A DNA stretch of 64,000 nucleotides from an uncultured Lachnospiraceae bacterium (GCA_910578555.1 CAJTPS010000020.1:1-64000); one strand, 5' to 3'. Shown: positions 25,624-35,118, counted from the stretch's first letter. Translations and numbers: made by a program. The notes: generated by a model from the letters alone, not told the origin.

Positions 25624-26955
25624 ATGGAAAATCAAAATGCCTATTTAAAACCGGTCACATTGAAAAACATCTTAAAATTCGCAGTTCCGACCATAGCCAT
25701 GAGTGTATTCATGTCTTTCTACACCATGGTTGACGGTCTGTTTGTGTCCAATCTGATCGGCACGAACGCACTGTCGGCAATCAACCTGACAGCGCCTGTC
25801 ATCCAGCTTGTCACAGCCATTTCCACCATGCTGGCAACAGGAGGCAGTGCGGTCATTATGAAGAAAATGGGGGAGCAGAAGAGGGAGGAGGCAAAGGAGG
25901 ACTTCACCTTTCTGATTCTGGTAAATGTGCTTGTCGGAGTTGTGATGTGCGGTCTGGGTTATCTGCTCATGAAACGGATCTTTGCGGGCATGAATCTGTC
26001 GGCGGATGTGGCGGGATACTGCGTGGAATACCTGAGCAGGTATCTGCTGTTTACCGTGCCGATCCTGCTGATGAACAACTTTACCCTGTACATGATCGCC
26101 AGCGAGAAAGCCACCCTTTCTCTTGTATGCTCCGTGTCGGGCGGCGTGTTGAACATGGTGCTTGATTATGTGTTTATCGCTGTTTTTGATATGGGGATCA
26201 GCGGAGCGGCAATCGCAACGGGATTGGGGTATTCCGTCACGGCGGTGGCAGGCCTGTTTGTTTTCAGCAGAAAAAAGAGTCTGCTGCATTTCACGAAACC
26301 GGCGTTTCGCCTGAAGGTTCTTATGAATGCCGCAGCCAACGGCTGTTCGGAGATGGCTACGGCTCTTGTTACGGGAATCATTACGATGATGTTTAACTGG
26401 ACTATGCTTCACTATGTTGGTGAGGACGGGATTGCCGCAGTTACTATTATTATGTATGTATTAATGTTTGCAAGTTCTCTGTATACAGGGTATTCTTATG
26501 GTGTGGCGCCCATGACCAGTTATTATTACGGGGAGCAGAACCATGAGAAACTGAAAAAACTGATTTCAATCAGTCTGAGAGTAATTACAGCCATCTCTAT
26601 GATGACGGCAGCAGCGTCCTTTATGCTGACCAGACCGCTCGTATCGGTGTTTGCGCGACCGGACAATCCGGTGTATGATCTGGCGGTTACCGGCAACAGG
26701 ATCTGTACTGTGGCGCTGCTTTTCATCGGTTTTAATATTTTTGCCAGCGGAATGTTCACAGCGCTGTCAAACGGGGTGGTTTCGGCGGTTCTGGCTTTTT
26801 CAAGATCATTTGTCTTTATGCTGATCACCATGCTTGTGCTTCCTGCATTCCTAGGTGTGAACGGAATCTGGCTGGCCACGCCTGCGGCGGAGTTGATGGC
26901 GCTTGCGTTATCGGCGACCATGTTTGCAAAATACAGGAAACGGTATCAATATTAA
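25624..26955 (+). CDS. MATE-family multidrug efflux transporter
   Basis: 443-residue membrane protein with about 12 hydrophobic segments in two similar halves. The start IKTLMP-like region is replaced here by ILKFAVPTIAMSVFMSFYTMVDGLFVSNLIG, shortened: the N-terminal pattern AVPTIAMSVFMSFYTMVDG is typical of MATE pumps, as is YSYGVAPMTSYYYGEQN at the start of the second half. MATE pumps export cationic drugs using a sodium or proton gradient. GGGAGG before the ATG gives a strong ribosome binding site. The MerR regulator upstream probably activates it on binding its drug. Confidence 0.93.
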   Translation: MENQNAYLKPVTLKNILKFAVPTIAMSVFMSFYTMVDGLFVSNLIGTNALSAINLTAPVIQLVTAISTMLATGGSAVIMKKMGEQKREEAKEDFTFLILVNVLVGVVMCGLGYLLMKRIFAGMNLSADVAGYCVEYLSRYLLFTVPILLMNNFTLYMIASEKATLSLVCSVSGGVLNMVLDYVFIAVFDMGISGAAIATGLGYSVTAVAGLFVFSRKKSLLHFTKPAFRLKVLMNAAANGCSEMATALVTGIITMMFNWTMLHYVGEDGIAAVTIIMYVLMFASSLYTGYSYGVAPMTSYYYGEQNHEKLKKLISISLRVITAISMMTAAASFMLTRPLVSVFARPDNPVYDLAVTGNRICTVALLFIGFNIFASGMFTALSNGVVSAVLAFSRSFVFMLITMLVLPAFLGVNGIWLATPAAELMALALSATMFAKYRKRYQY

Positions 26956-27182
26956 CAGCATTTTCCCGGACAAGGCTGTTTGTCAGTAAGAAACTACGTG
27001 GAGCGGAGATAAAGCGGTCTACGGCTGGGAGCGGGCGATGGACGAACACTTTGATGAAGCACGGATGGAACGGATCTATTCTAACGGGATGAGACAGTAG
27101 AACAATACGCTGCATTGTACAGGATGTGTCGAAGCTTAAGGATTTAACAGAAAGAAAAGGCAGCAGAACGGAGTTTTAACTT
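26956..27182 (+). other. Gap with a possible gene remnant
   Basis: A 36-codon stretch ending at the TAG at 27100 reads AVYGWERAMDEHFDEARMER, which looks like real protein sequence but has no start codon or ribosome binding site and a stop directly upstream. I do not recognise the family. The end of the gap carries GGAG at 27170-27173 for the next gene. No terminator is clear behind the MATE gene. Confidence 0.3.
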
Positions 27183-28988
27183 ATGAAAAAAATGAAAAAG
27201 GTTCTTGCTTTGATCCGGGTCAACTGGCGGACCATGGCGGGTTTTGAAATTTTATACAAAATGATATCCATGACAGTCTTCACACCGCTCTTCTGGGGGA
27301 TATTTAACGGAATCATGAGGATAACCGGTTATACTTATCTGACCATCGAGAATGTTATTCCCTTTCTGTTAAATCCTCTGACGCTGGTGGCGCTGCTTAT
27401 GTTGTTTGTCTGTATGGCGGTGTATACGATGATCGATATCGGAGCGGTGATCTATCTTCTGGACAGGTCTTATCATGGAATCCGCGTGAGTCTGGGACAG
27501 ACACTGCAATATGCTCTCCGCAACGGTGTGCGGGTTTTCAGAAGGAAAAATATTCTGGTGGCGTTTGTGGTGCTTTTCCTGATTCCGTTCCTGAATCTGG
27601 GTGTGGCCTCCAGCTATATCGGCAGTATCAGGATACCGGAGTTTATACTGGATTTTATTGCAGGAAACAACATACTGCTGCTTCTTTTTACGATCCTTTT
27701 GACTGGACTTGGCATGCTGCTGTTCCGATGGCTGTACGCCTTTCATTATTTTACGCTGGAAGAATGTGATTTCAGGGAGGCTCGAAAAAGAAGCGCATCG
27801 CTGAGCGCTCATCATAAGATGAAAGACCTGGCGGTACTGCTGGGTGTGCAGGCCGGATGTTTCGTTCTCTGCTTTATATTGATCTTTGCGGCGATACTGC
27901 TGGCAGTGATTCTGGGAGAACTTTTTACGGATATGAGATTAGTGGGGATCGTGTCAGCTTCCATTGTGTGGGTTTTTGTGGTTGTAGCGCTGGTGATTGT
28001 TTCTGCCCTTGGAACGCCGGTCAGCTATGCCTGTATCAGCATTCTCTTCTATGGACATAAGAAGGAAAAGCAGGAGGAGATTGTTTGTAAGAGTCAGATG
28101 AAGATGAATCCGGGATCCAGGAAAACAGTACTTTATATCATTCTGTTCACCGTGTCTGTTGCCTGCTGCAGTTATTTTCTGTACGGTGTCTATGATCATA
28201 AGTTTGACATACAGATCGAATATCTACGTACCATGGAAGTAACAGCACACCGCGGTGCGTCGCGCATGTATCCGGAGAATACGATGGCGGCTTTTCAGGG
28301 GGCAAAGGAACTGGGAGCGGACTGGATCGAACTGGATGTGCAGCAGAGCCGGGACGGGCAGATCTTTGTCATGCACGATACGAATTTTATGAGGACGGCG
28401 GGTGTTGACCGGAATACGTGGGAGATGGATTATGAGGAGATTGCGGCATTGGATGTGGGCAGCTTTTTCGATGCAGATTTTGCGGGAGAGAAGGTGCCGC
28501 TGCTGTCTGAGGTAATCGCGTTTGCCCAAAAGAATGACATGAAACTGAATATTGAGATGAAGCCCGCCGGGTATGAGGAAAATTTTGAACAGCAGGTGGC
28601 GGATATTATAGAAGCAGAAGATTTCTGTGAAAAGTGCGTGATCACCTCACAGGTATATGAGGTTCTGGAAAAGATGAAAGCCTGCAACAGCCGTATTTCT
28701 ACAGCCTATGTCATGAGTATTGCCTATGGGGATATCAACAGCCTGGCGGCGGCAGATCATTTCAGTATTGAGGCCGCGAGTATTACCGAGAAAATGGTTT
28801 CTGATGTGCACAATGCCGGGAAGGAGATCTATGCGTGGACGGTGAATACAGAAGAGAGCATTAACCGCATAATTGATCTGAACGTAGATAATATTATTAC
28901 GGATGATATTACGCTGGCAAAAGACTGCATTTTTCTGAGTAAGACCAGCGATGTGGTGACAGAGTATGTGAAAATGCTGTCAAATTGA
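27183..28988 (+). CDS. Glycerophosphodiester phosphodiesterase with membrane domain
   Basis: 601 residues. The first about 350 hold around eight hydrophobic segments (a membrane domain typical of the larger clostridial GDPD proteins). The rest is a GDPD TIM barrel, with the catalytic HRGASRMYPENT near residue 357, ELDVQQSRDGQIFVMHD with metal and catalytic residues, LNIEMK and a final AWTVNTEE. The enzyme cleaves glycerophosphodiesters to glycerol 3-phosphate and an alcohol; the anchored form may act on lipid head groups or teichoic acid. It appears to be monocistronic. Confidence 0.93.
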   Translation: MKKMKKVLALIRVNWRTMAGFEILYKMISMTVFTPLFWGIFNGIMRITGYTYLTIENVIPFLLNPLTLVALLMLFVCMAVYTMIDIGAVIYLLDRSYHGIRVSLGQTLQYALRNGVRVFRRKNILVAFVVLFLIPFLNLGVASSYIGSIRIPEFILDFIAGNNILLLLFTILLTGLGMLLFRWLYAFHYFTLEECDFREARKRSASLSAHHKMKDLAVLLGVQAGCFVLCFILIFAAILLAVILGELFTDMRLVGIVSASIVWVFVVVALVIVSALGTPVSYACISILFYGHKKEKQEEIVCKSQMKMNPGSRKTVLYIILFTVSVACCSYFLYGVYDHKFDIQIEYLRTMEVTAHRGASRMYPENTMAAFQGAKELGADWIELDVQQSRDGQIFVMHDTNFMRTAGVDRNTWEMDYEEIAALDVGSFFDADFAGEKVPLLSEVIAFAQKNDMKLNIEMKPAGYEENFEQQVADIIEAEDFCEKCVITSQVYEVLEKMKACNSRISTAYVMSIAYGDINSLAAADHFSIEAASITEKMVSDVHNAGKEIYAWTVNTEESINRIIDLNVDNIITDDITLAKDCIFLSKTSDVVTEYVKMLSN

Positions 28989-29112
28989 AGAATTGTGCCG
29001 GAAAAGTCTAAGACAAATTGCATTTTTTCATGAACACACTGCACACTACGTTTTCCCGGAGTGTCCGGCTGTGTTATACTGTTCTTTACGGTGAAAAGAG
29101 AAAATCTGGATC

Positions 29113-30744
29113 GTGGCAAAGCGTAATGTTTTAGAAAGGCAAGGTAACATTTTGAAGATTCTCAAGAGTAACAAAGCACAATACGAATATGACATTCACG
29201 CGCTGGTAAAAGCGTTTTATCCCGCATGGGAACTGAAAGTCCTGACGCCGGAATCTGTGGTGAAGGACAGGAAGATACGTGAGATCATTCCGGTGATGGA
29301 ACTGGAATTTGGCGAAAAGGAAGTAAAATTTGCAGTGCATTCAGGTTTACATAACACTGTAAAGGCTTTTAATGGCATAAACGGAAGTTCAGGCTGTGGA
29401 AGCGTCGCAGCACAGAAAGAAGCAGAAATCGACAGCGGTGCAGATGTATCAATGACGGAGAATGATACCGCAGACGATTTTCACATATATACCTGGTGCA
29501 ACACAGATCAGGTGGACGCATCCGAATATAAAGACGCGTTCAAGCGTTTTCTCTATACCGCGTTACAGGAAGAGACGGGCATTTCGCTTCCCTGGGGAAA
29601 CCTGACGGGCATTCGTCCCACGAAGATCGCCATGACAATGCTGGAAAACGGCGGGAGTGAGCAGGATGTGGCGGCGTTTCTCCGAGAGAAGCATTTTGTC
29701 AGCGAGGAAAAGATCGAACTGGGAATCGATATTGCGAAGCGGGAGCGGGAGATTCTGAGCAGACTCCATTATGAGGAAGGGTACAGCCTCTATATCGGGA
29801 TTCCGTTTTGTCCCACCACATGTCTGTACTGTTCTTTTACATCTTATCCGATCAGTTTGTGGAAAGAGAGAGTGGCGGAGTATCTGACGGCGCTGGAACA
29901 GGAGATGGAGGCAGTGGCAAAGATCCAGTGTGGAAAAATTCTGGATACGGTCTATATCGGCGGCGGCACGCCAAGCTCTTTGTCGGCGGAGGAACTGGAC
30001 AGGCTGATTACAAAACTGAAAAAAAACTTTGATTTTCGTACTGTACAGGAATTTACGGTGGAAGCCGGGCGGGCAGACAGTATCACGGAAGATAAACTGC
30101 GGGTGCTGTACAGACACGGCGTGACCAGGATATCTGTCAATCCCCAGACGATGAAGGATGAGACACTTCGCCTGATCGGCAGGCAGCATACGGTAGCACA
30201 GGTGGTCAGCGCTTTCCGGACAGCCCGTAAAGTGGGTTTTGACAATATCAACATGGATATCATATTAGGGCTTCCAGAGGAGACGAAGGAAGATGTGGAA
30301 ACGACCATAGAAGCGATCGCGGCGCTGGCGCCGGATTCCCTGACGGTACATTCCCTTGCAGTTAAAAGGGCTTCCGGTCTCCATAAATGGATCGAGGAAA
30401 ACGGCATCACAGCTTATAACAATACAGAAGAGACCATGCGGATTGCGGCGTCCGGCGCGCGCGCTATGGGCATGGAGCCTTATTATCTGTACCGCCAGAA
30501 AAACATGTCCGGCAATTTTGAGAACGTAGGATACTCCGTGAAAGATAAGTATGGAATCTACAATATTCTCATTATGGAGGAAGTGCAGACCATAGTTGCC
30601 TGCGGAGCCGGTTCCATCAGTAAAAGGGTGTATCCGGACGGGCGGATCGAAAGATGCGAAAATGTCAAGGATGTAGCGTTTTTCATAGAAAGAATCGACG
30701 AAATGATTGAGAGGAAACGGAAACTTCTTGAGGACTGCCGGTGA
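29113..30744 (+). CDS. hemZ: Coproporphyrinogen dehydrogenase HemZ (radical SAM)
   Basis: 543-residue HemN-like radical SAM protein. The FeS-binding motif is CPTTCLYCSF near residue 237, preceded by LYIGIPF, and followed by IGGGTPSSL and other HemN-type blocks. The N-terminal about 170 residues match the HemZ branch (EYDIHALVKAFYP at the start). HemZ proteins are assigned to oxygen-independent decarboxylation of coproporphyrinogen III, though the exact role in Clostridia without full haem synthesis is unclear. The start is GTG at 29113 with a weak ribosome binding site. TATACT at 29074 or so may be its -10 box. Confidence 0.9.
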   Translation: MAKRNVLERQGNILKILKSNKAQYEYDIHALVKAFYPAWELKVLTPESVVKDRKIREIIPVMELEFGEKEVKFAVHSGLHNTVKAFNGINGSSGCGSVAAQKEAEIDSGADVSMTENDTADDFHIYTWCNTDQVDASEYKDAFKRFLYTALQEETGISLPWGNLTGIRPTKIAMTMLENGGSEQDVAAFLREKHFVSEEKIELGIDIAKREREILSRLHYEEGYSLYIGIPFCPTTCLYCSFTSYPISLWKERVAEYLTALEQEMEAVAKIQCGKILDTVYIGGGTPSSLSAEELDRLITKLKKNFDFRTVQEFTVEAGRADSITEDKLRVLYRHGVTRISVNPQTMKDETLRLIGRQHTVAQVVSAFRTARKVGFDNINMDIILGLPEETKEDVETTIEAIAALAPDSLTVHSLAVKRASGLHKWIEENGITAYNNTEETMRIAASGARAMGMEPYYLYRQKNMSGNFENVGYSVKDKYGIYNILIMEEVQTIVACGAGSISKRVYPDGRIERCENVKDVAFFIERIDEMIERKRKLLEDCR

Positions 30745-30813
30745 GTTTCGCAGCCTTGACATACATGGACAACATATGACTGAGAGGGGTAAAAGGGGGA
30801 GGTGCAAGGGGTT

Positions 30814-32091
30814 ATGTTGTTGGAAAAGATAAACAGGTTTTGGAAAGCCGGCTTAATCGAAACGAATAAAAAAACTCCTTTATTTGTAATGATTATGTTT
30901 ACATTGCTGATATTGGCGGGATGCAGCGATGAAACGCCGGAGGGATCGGACATTGGGATCGCACAGGCAGATAATGACGTGTATTTTTCTGATGAAAATG
31001 ATTCTGCCGATGTACAAAGCATAGAAGAGATCCTCAATGATATTTATGCTGAAGCGACAGGCGCAAATACATTGGGAAGTGTGGATACTATGCGGCGTAT
31101 GGTTGCCAGGCTTGGTGAAAACGGATATGTGGCTGTTGACAGTGAAAATCAGGTTGACATGACGCAGGCAGAGCAGGCGCTTTTATTTTGCAAAGCAGTA
31201 GATGAAAAAGAGACTGCGGAATTGACAATTATAGTAATTATGGAGATGGGGATTCGTAAATTTGATTTAAAAACAGAGGACGGCAACGTAAATATTGTCA
31301 GGGGATATTACCAATATGATCAGAATGGGTGTCTGAAAAACAGAAGTACAGTAAGTTATCCGGCGGACTTCTGGCAGTATACGGAGGAAGGGTATCTGGT
31401 CTTTGAGGGAAGCTGCTTTACAGATGAGGATTATATACTGACATTAAGTGAAACAACAGAACATACGATGCTTCGGATTTTGCCTTTGGATGAAAAGTGC
31501 AGGGAATATAACAGAAAGTATATTCTGCCGGTTGGTTATGAGCAGAACAATCTGTTTCTCTGTAATTGGAGAGAGGGCGATTCCGGGGATCTGGATTTCT
31601 ACGATTTATTTGACAGGTTCTATCCAATGGTGCACAGTCAGCCCGTGCCTTATATGGCGGATGAAAATTTAGGAGTCGGATCTGTTTTCCAGGTGCCGGG
31701 AGAACTATTTGAAAACGTGATCGGGGCATATTTCAATGTGGACAGTGAAACGCTTCGTTCTAAAACAACATATATTCCGGAACTTGCCGCTTATGAGTAC
31801 AGACCACGGGGTTTTTACGAGGTGGAATATCCAGATATTGCGTATCCGGAAGTAGTTGGGTATACGGAGAACGAGGATGGGACAGTCACGCTTCATATCA
31901 ATGCAGTGTATCCCAATGGGAATATGTCTAAGGAGTTTTCGCACACGACCGTAATCCGTCCATTAAGTGAGGGCAGTTTCCGGTATGTATCGAATGAGAT
32001 CATTTTACCGGAAGGAAGTTATGAGATCTGGTGGCACTCAAATCGGCTGACAGAGGAAGAGTGGAAAGAGGTTTATGGAAGAAGAACTTAA
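30814..32091 (+). CDS. Lipoprotein of unknown function
   Basis: 425 residues. The type II signal peptide has a hydrophobic run and lipobox ILAGC, with the Cys near residue 37. The mature part is acidic and beta-rich, without catalytic motifs that I recognise; the last 90 residues look like a compact domain with ILPEGSYEIWWHSNRLTEEE. It resembles lipoproteins widespread in Lachnospiraceae (a DUF6070-like type, from memory). GGGGGAGG before ATG 30814 supports this start. It is single and ends near a bidirectional terminator. Confidence 0.7.
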   Translation: MLLEKINRFWKAGLIETNKKTPLFVMIMFTLLILAGCSDETPEGSDIGIAQADNDVYFSDENDSADVQSIEEILNDIYAEATGANTLGSVDTMRRMVARLGENGYVAVDSENQVDMTQAEQALLFCKAVDEKETAELTIIVIMEMGIRKFDLKTEDGNVNIVRGYYQYDQNGCLKNRSTVSYPADFWQYTEEGYLVFEGSCFTDEDYILTLSETTEHTMLRILPLDEKCREYNRKYILPVGYEQNNLFLCNWREGDSGDLDFYDLFDRFYPMVHSQPVPYMADENLGVGSVFQVPGELFENVIGAYFNVDSETLRSKTTYIPELAAYEYRPRGFYEVEYPDIAYPEVVGYTENEDGTVTLHINAVYPNGNMSKEFSHTTVIRPLSEGSFRYVSNEIILPEGSYEIWWHSNRLTEEEWKEVYGRRT

Positions 32092-32196
32092 TAATATGGC
32101 ACTGACAGCCGCAGGACAGGTAAAAAGAGGTGTATAAAGACATAGACATGATAACAGGGGATTTCAGGAAGCCAGTGCTGTAAACGGGAATATTTC

Positions 32197-32238
32197 TTTT
32201 AAGGATGGCCGCCGCGCTATGCGAAAGCCATCCTTTCT
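32197..32238. terminator. Bidirectional terminator between the lipoprotein and GH16 genes
   Basis: AAGGATGGC at 32201-32209 pairs perfectly with GCCATCCTT at 32227-32235. TTCT follows on the plus strand and AAAAG precedes it, giving a T-rich end on the minus strand as well. It serves both convergent genes. Confidence 0.75.
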
Positions 32239-32254
32239 ATCAGTTATACATATT

Positions 32255-33616
32255 CTATTCCGTTATATCTTCCACACGTACATTCGTAATGTCAACGTCC
32301 GCCGTGGAGCCGCAGTTCCCCAGATTAAATTCCAGTCTGCCTTTTACATCGTCACGCTGGTTCATGTCAAATTCAAATGCGAAGGTATGCCATTCTTTCG
32401 TGACTGTCAGCTTGGTATCGGGAAGGTAGCGTACCCAGTCCGCATAGGGAGCGGTTACGGAGGTAATGATCTGTCGCTCTTCGGAAGCCTTTGCATCGAA
32501 GGAGACCCGGTAGGTATGCCCCTTGTAGAAGGGAATATCCCAGTGTACAAGCTGCACTGAGTAGTCGGCATCTCCTGCCGCTTCGGTGGTGATTGTGATC
32601 ATGTTATCTGAGATCTTCGCGGTGCCTTTACCGTTTTCTGCTAACAGAAATTCCCAGTCCACGGGTGTTGTCAGATCAGCAGAAGTATCTCCGAAATCCC
32701 AGTTGGTAATATAGTTGCCGGTTTCATCGGCTTCCCTTACTATAATTTCAGGTTTCTTGACATTTGTGTCATAACTTTCTTTCTGATAGACGCGGACATA
32801 GTCGATCAGAAATTCGGCATGGTCGAAGTCGGTGGTCTCGTCGGGATTGCCCGGCCAGGTGCCGCCCACAGCCAGGTTCATCTGCACGAAGAAGGTTTGG
32901 TTAAAGGGAGCGGGGTATTCTTTTTCCTCGCCGCCGGGCGCGGCAGTAAACCAGTCATTACAGGTGAGCACCGGTTCTTCATCGATGTAGAAGCGGATTT
33001 CACCCGGTTCCCACTCCACGGAATACTCATGGAAATCATCTGCAAAAGAACCTTCTTCCAACACGCGTTTCCCTTGCTGCTGGCCGTGAGGTTCGCCGTA
33101 GTGGATGGTGGAGTATGCCGTGTCGGGTGCGTGGCCCAGAACCTCCATGATATCGATCTCTCCGCATTTAGGCCAGTTGCCGTAATAGCTTTCTCTGGTG
33201 GGCATCATCCATGCGGCGGGCCACAGCCCCTGGCCTTCGGGCACTTTGGCGCGCACGATGACCTTGCCGTACATGAAATCAGCCTTGTTCTTGGAGTTGA
33301 CCTTACCCGAGGTATAATAATCCTTGCCGGCGTCGGTCTGCGTCTTGACTGCTTTCAGCACGAGATTGCCGTCCGCCACATAAATATTGTCTTCGGAATC
33401 TGTGTATTCCTGCAGTTCGCTGTTGGTCCATCCGGGGTTTCTAAGTTCCTTTGTCCAGATTTCTTCATTTAATGTTTTGCCGTCAAACTCGTCATGCCAG
33501 AGCAGCTGATAGCCGTCCAGTTCGGACGGGGTATTTGCGCCCGGTTTATTGCCGCCGCAGGAAGTAAGCGCGATACAGCCGAGCAGGCATACAACGGATA
33601 TGAATTTACTTTTCAT
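32255..33616 (-). CDS. Secreted GH16 beta-glucanase lipoprotein with a carbohydrate-binding module
   Basis: 453 residues. A type II signal peptide with lipobox ALTSC (Cys near residue 20) is followed by a glycoside hydrolase family 16 domain (about 35-275), whose catalytic motif GEIDIMEVLG carries the nucleophile and acid/base Glu. The motif spacing E-x-D-x-x-E is the form found in laminarinases and lichenases. The last about 155 residues look like a CBM4/9-type beta sandwich. The enzyme would cut beta-1,3- or mixed-linked glucans on the cell surface. GGAGG before ATG 33616 sets the start. There is no transporter or PUL-like cluster beside it. Confidence 0.93.
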   Translation of the reverse strand: MKSKFISVVCLLGCIALTSCGGNKPGANTPSELDGYQLLWHDEFDGKTLNEEIWTKELRNPGWTNSELQEYTDSEDNIYVADGNLVLKAVKTQTDAGKDYYTSGKVNSKNKADFMYGKVIVRAKVPEGQGLWPAAWMMPTRESYYGNWPKCGEIDIMEVLGHAPDTAYSTIHYGEPHGQQQGKRVLEEGSFADDFHEYSVEWEPGEIRFYIDEEPVLTCNDWFTAAPGGEEKEYPAPFNQTFFVQMNLAVGGTWPGNPDETTDFDHAEFLIDYVRVYQKESYDTNVKKPEIIVREADETGNYITNWDFGDTSADLTTPVDWEFLLAENGKGTAKISDNMITITTEAAGDADYSVQLVHWDIPFYKGHTYRVSFDAKASEERQIITSVTAPYADWVRYLPDTKLTVTKEWHTFAFEFDMNQRDDVKGRLEFNLGNCGSTADVDITNVRVEDITE

Positions 33617-33654
33617 GTGCTTTTCCTCCGAATAAATAGTCATAGTATTTTATT

Positions 33655-33692
33655 ATCATACCATTTTTGGCTGTGTGGAAATATCATTTCCA
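33655..33692 (-). promoter_or_regulatory. Operator-like palindrome upstream of the GH16 gene
   Basis: TGGAAAT-ATC-ATTTCCA at 33676-33692 is a perfect 7-bp inverted repeat. On the minus strand a TATGAT (33660-33655) follows, with the palindrome lying about where a -35 box would be. It may be the binding site of a sugar-responsive regulator; no such gene is nearby. Confidence 0.4.
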
Positions 33693-33809
33693 TTACTTTT
33701 ATGTCATTTTGTAATAGCTTTTCTGTTGCTCTTCACACCTCTGCCATGTGCTTGTATGAATGACAGTAATCAAACCGTAACTGCTTTACCGGTATTTATT
33801 TTGATGATA

Positions 33810-33838
33810 TTGTGGTCTGATTTCTCATGTGTTATAAT
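33810..33838 (+). promoter_or_regulatory. Promoter of the racemase-like gene
   Basis: TTGTGG at 33810-33815, 17 bases, TATAAT at 33833-33838, 75 bases before the start at 33914. It lies in the divergent gap shared with the GH16 gene. Confidence 0.6.
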
Positions 33839-33913
33839 TTCTCTGTTGCGGAACAGGAGAAGTTTGTGCCTGCGGCCCAAATTCGCAGGCTACGGAAAGG
33901 CATGGGCATAAAT

Positions 33914-34606
33914 ATGAAGAAATTAGGTCTGGTCGGCGGAACAGGACCGGAATCAACACTGGTATACTATAAGGAGATCAACCGCCTGATTCATGAGAAG
34001 ACGGGCGGACAGGCATTCCCGGAGATTGCCGTGGAGAGCGTTGATTTGTACAAGGCGCTGGGATTTGTGGGAAGCGGGAAATATGAAGAACTGTGTGCAT
34101 ATCTGTCTAACGCGGTGCATAATCTTGTGAACGGCGGGGCGGAAGTTGTCGCGCTGACAGCCGGAACGATGCACGTCGTATATGACGAGTTGAAAGACAA
34201 GGTGGTGATGCCGTTTATCAGTATTCCCGAGTCGGTCTGTGAAACTGCCATGGAGCGTGGTTATAAGAAACTTGGTCTTCTGGGCACGGTCTTTACCATG
34301 CGGGAAGACTTTTTTAAGAAACCTTTTGTGGACAGGGGAATTGAGATCGTCATTCCGTCGGAAGAAGAGATGATGCTGATTAATGAGAGAATTGCCAAAG
34401 AGCTGGAATGCGGAATTGTGAAAGATTCCACGAGGGCGGAGCTTGTGAGCATTATCACAAGGATGCGGGATCAGGGCGGAATCGAGGCTGTTATTCTGGG
34501 TTGCACGGAACTTCCGCTCATATTGAATACAGACAACTGCCCGACAGAATGTCTGGATATCATGCAGATCCATATCAACAGGCTGGTGGAATTGATTGCG
34601 GAGTAA
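33914..34606 (+). CDS. Aspartate/glutamate racemase-family protein
   Basis: 230 residues of the YgeA/aspartate racemase family. The glycine-rich N-terminus is LGLVGGTGPESTLVYY and the second catalytic Cys lies in GCTELPL near residue 197. The first catalytic Cys, normally in a block of the type C-x-N-T-x-H, appears to be missing: the matching block is LTAGTMH. The protein may thus not be a normal two-base racemase. Start 33914 fits the conserved N-terminus; ATG 33902 is possible. It is followed by a NifX-like gene 39 bases on. Confidence 0.82.
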   Translation: MKKLGLVGGTGPESTLVYYKEINRLIHEKTGGQAFPEIAVESVDLYKALGFVGSGKYEELCAYLSNAVHNLVNGGAEVVALTAGTMHVVYDELKDKVVMPFISIPESVCETAMERGYKKLGLLGTVFTMREDFFKKPFVDRGIEIVIPSEEEMMLINERIAKELECGIVKDSTRAELVSIITRMRDQGGIEAVILGCTELPLILNTDNCPTECLDIMQIHINRLVELIAE

Positions 34607-34645
34607 CATGGAAAGGAATGATAATATAGAAAAGGAGAGGACGTT

Positions 34646-35053
34646 ATGAAAGTTGCAGTAACTTATGAAGACGGAAATGTATTTGCGCATTTCGGGCGTA
34701 CGGAGCAGTTTAAGCTTTATGATATTGCAGGCGGAAAAGTTGCGGATGCGCAGGTGGTCAGTACGGACGGGAACGGTCACGGCGCGCTGGCAGGCATGCT
34801 TGCGGGATGGAACGTGGATACGCTGATCTGCGGCGGGATCGGTGCGGGCGCGCAGTCGGCGCTTATGGAAGCCGGGATCAGATTCTACGGCGGTGTGTCC
34901 GGCAGTGCGGATGAGGCGGTGCAGGCTCTGCTTGCGGGCACGCTTACCTACAATGCCGATGTGCACTGTGAACATCAGGGACACGGAGACCATGAGGAAG
35001 GGGATAGCTGCGGCAGCGACCGGCACGGCTGCCCGGGCAGTGAGAAATTCTGA
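34646..35053 (+). CDS. NifX/NifB-type (dinitrogenase cofactor family) metal-cluster-binding protein
   Basis: 135 residues. The first about 100 have the NifX/NafY/NifB-C fold signature (MKVAVTYEDGNVFAHFGRTE and ICGGIGAGAQSALMEAGI). The tail of about 30 residues is rich in His, Cys and acidic residues (HCEHQGHGDHEEGDSCG) and probably binds metal. Stand-alone members occur in many anaerobes without nitrogenase and may handle FeS or other metal clusters. GGAGAGG upstream is a good ribosome binding site. No nif genes are seen in the window. Confidence 0.85.
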   Translation: MKVAVTYEDGNVFAHFGRTEQFKLYDIAGGKVADAQVVSTDGNGHGALAGMLAGWNVDTLICGGIGAGAQSALMEAGIRFYGGVSGSADEAVQALLAGTLTYNADVHCEHQGHGDHEEGDSCGSDRHGCPGSEKF

Positions 35054-35089
35054 TTTCCTGCCGGCGAAAGCGCAGGGGTGCGGTCCTGC

Positions 35090-35118
35090 TTGAAAATCCG
35101 GATAAAACGGTGTAGAAT
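35090..35118 (+). promoter_or_regulatory. Promoter of the hisS-aspS genes
   Basis: TTGAAA at 35090-35095, a 17-base spacer and TAGAAT at 35113-35118, 78 bases before hisS. No T-box leader is present: the 142-base gap is too short and has no T-box sequence. Confidence 0.65.

Noticed and set aside
29113..30744. A different radical SAM enzyme such as a RiPP maturase
   Set aside because: The N-terminal domain and the order of motifs are those of HemZ; there is no SPASM domain and no precursor peptide nearby.
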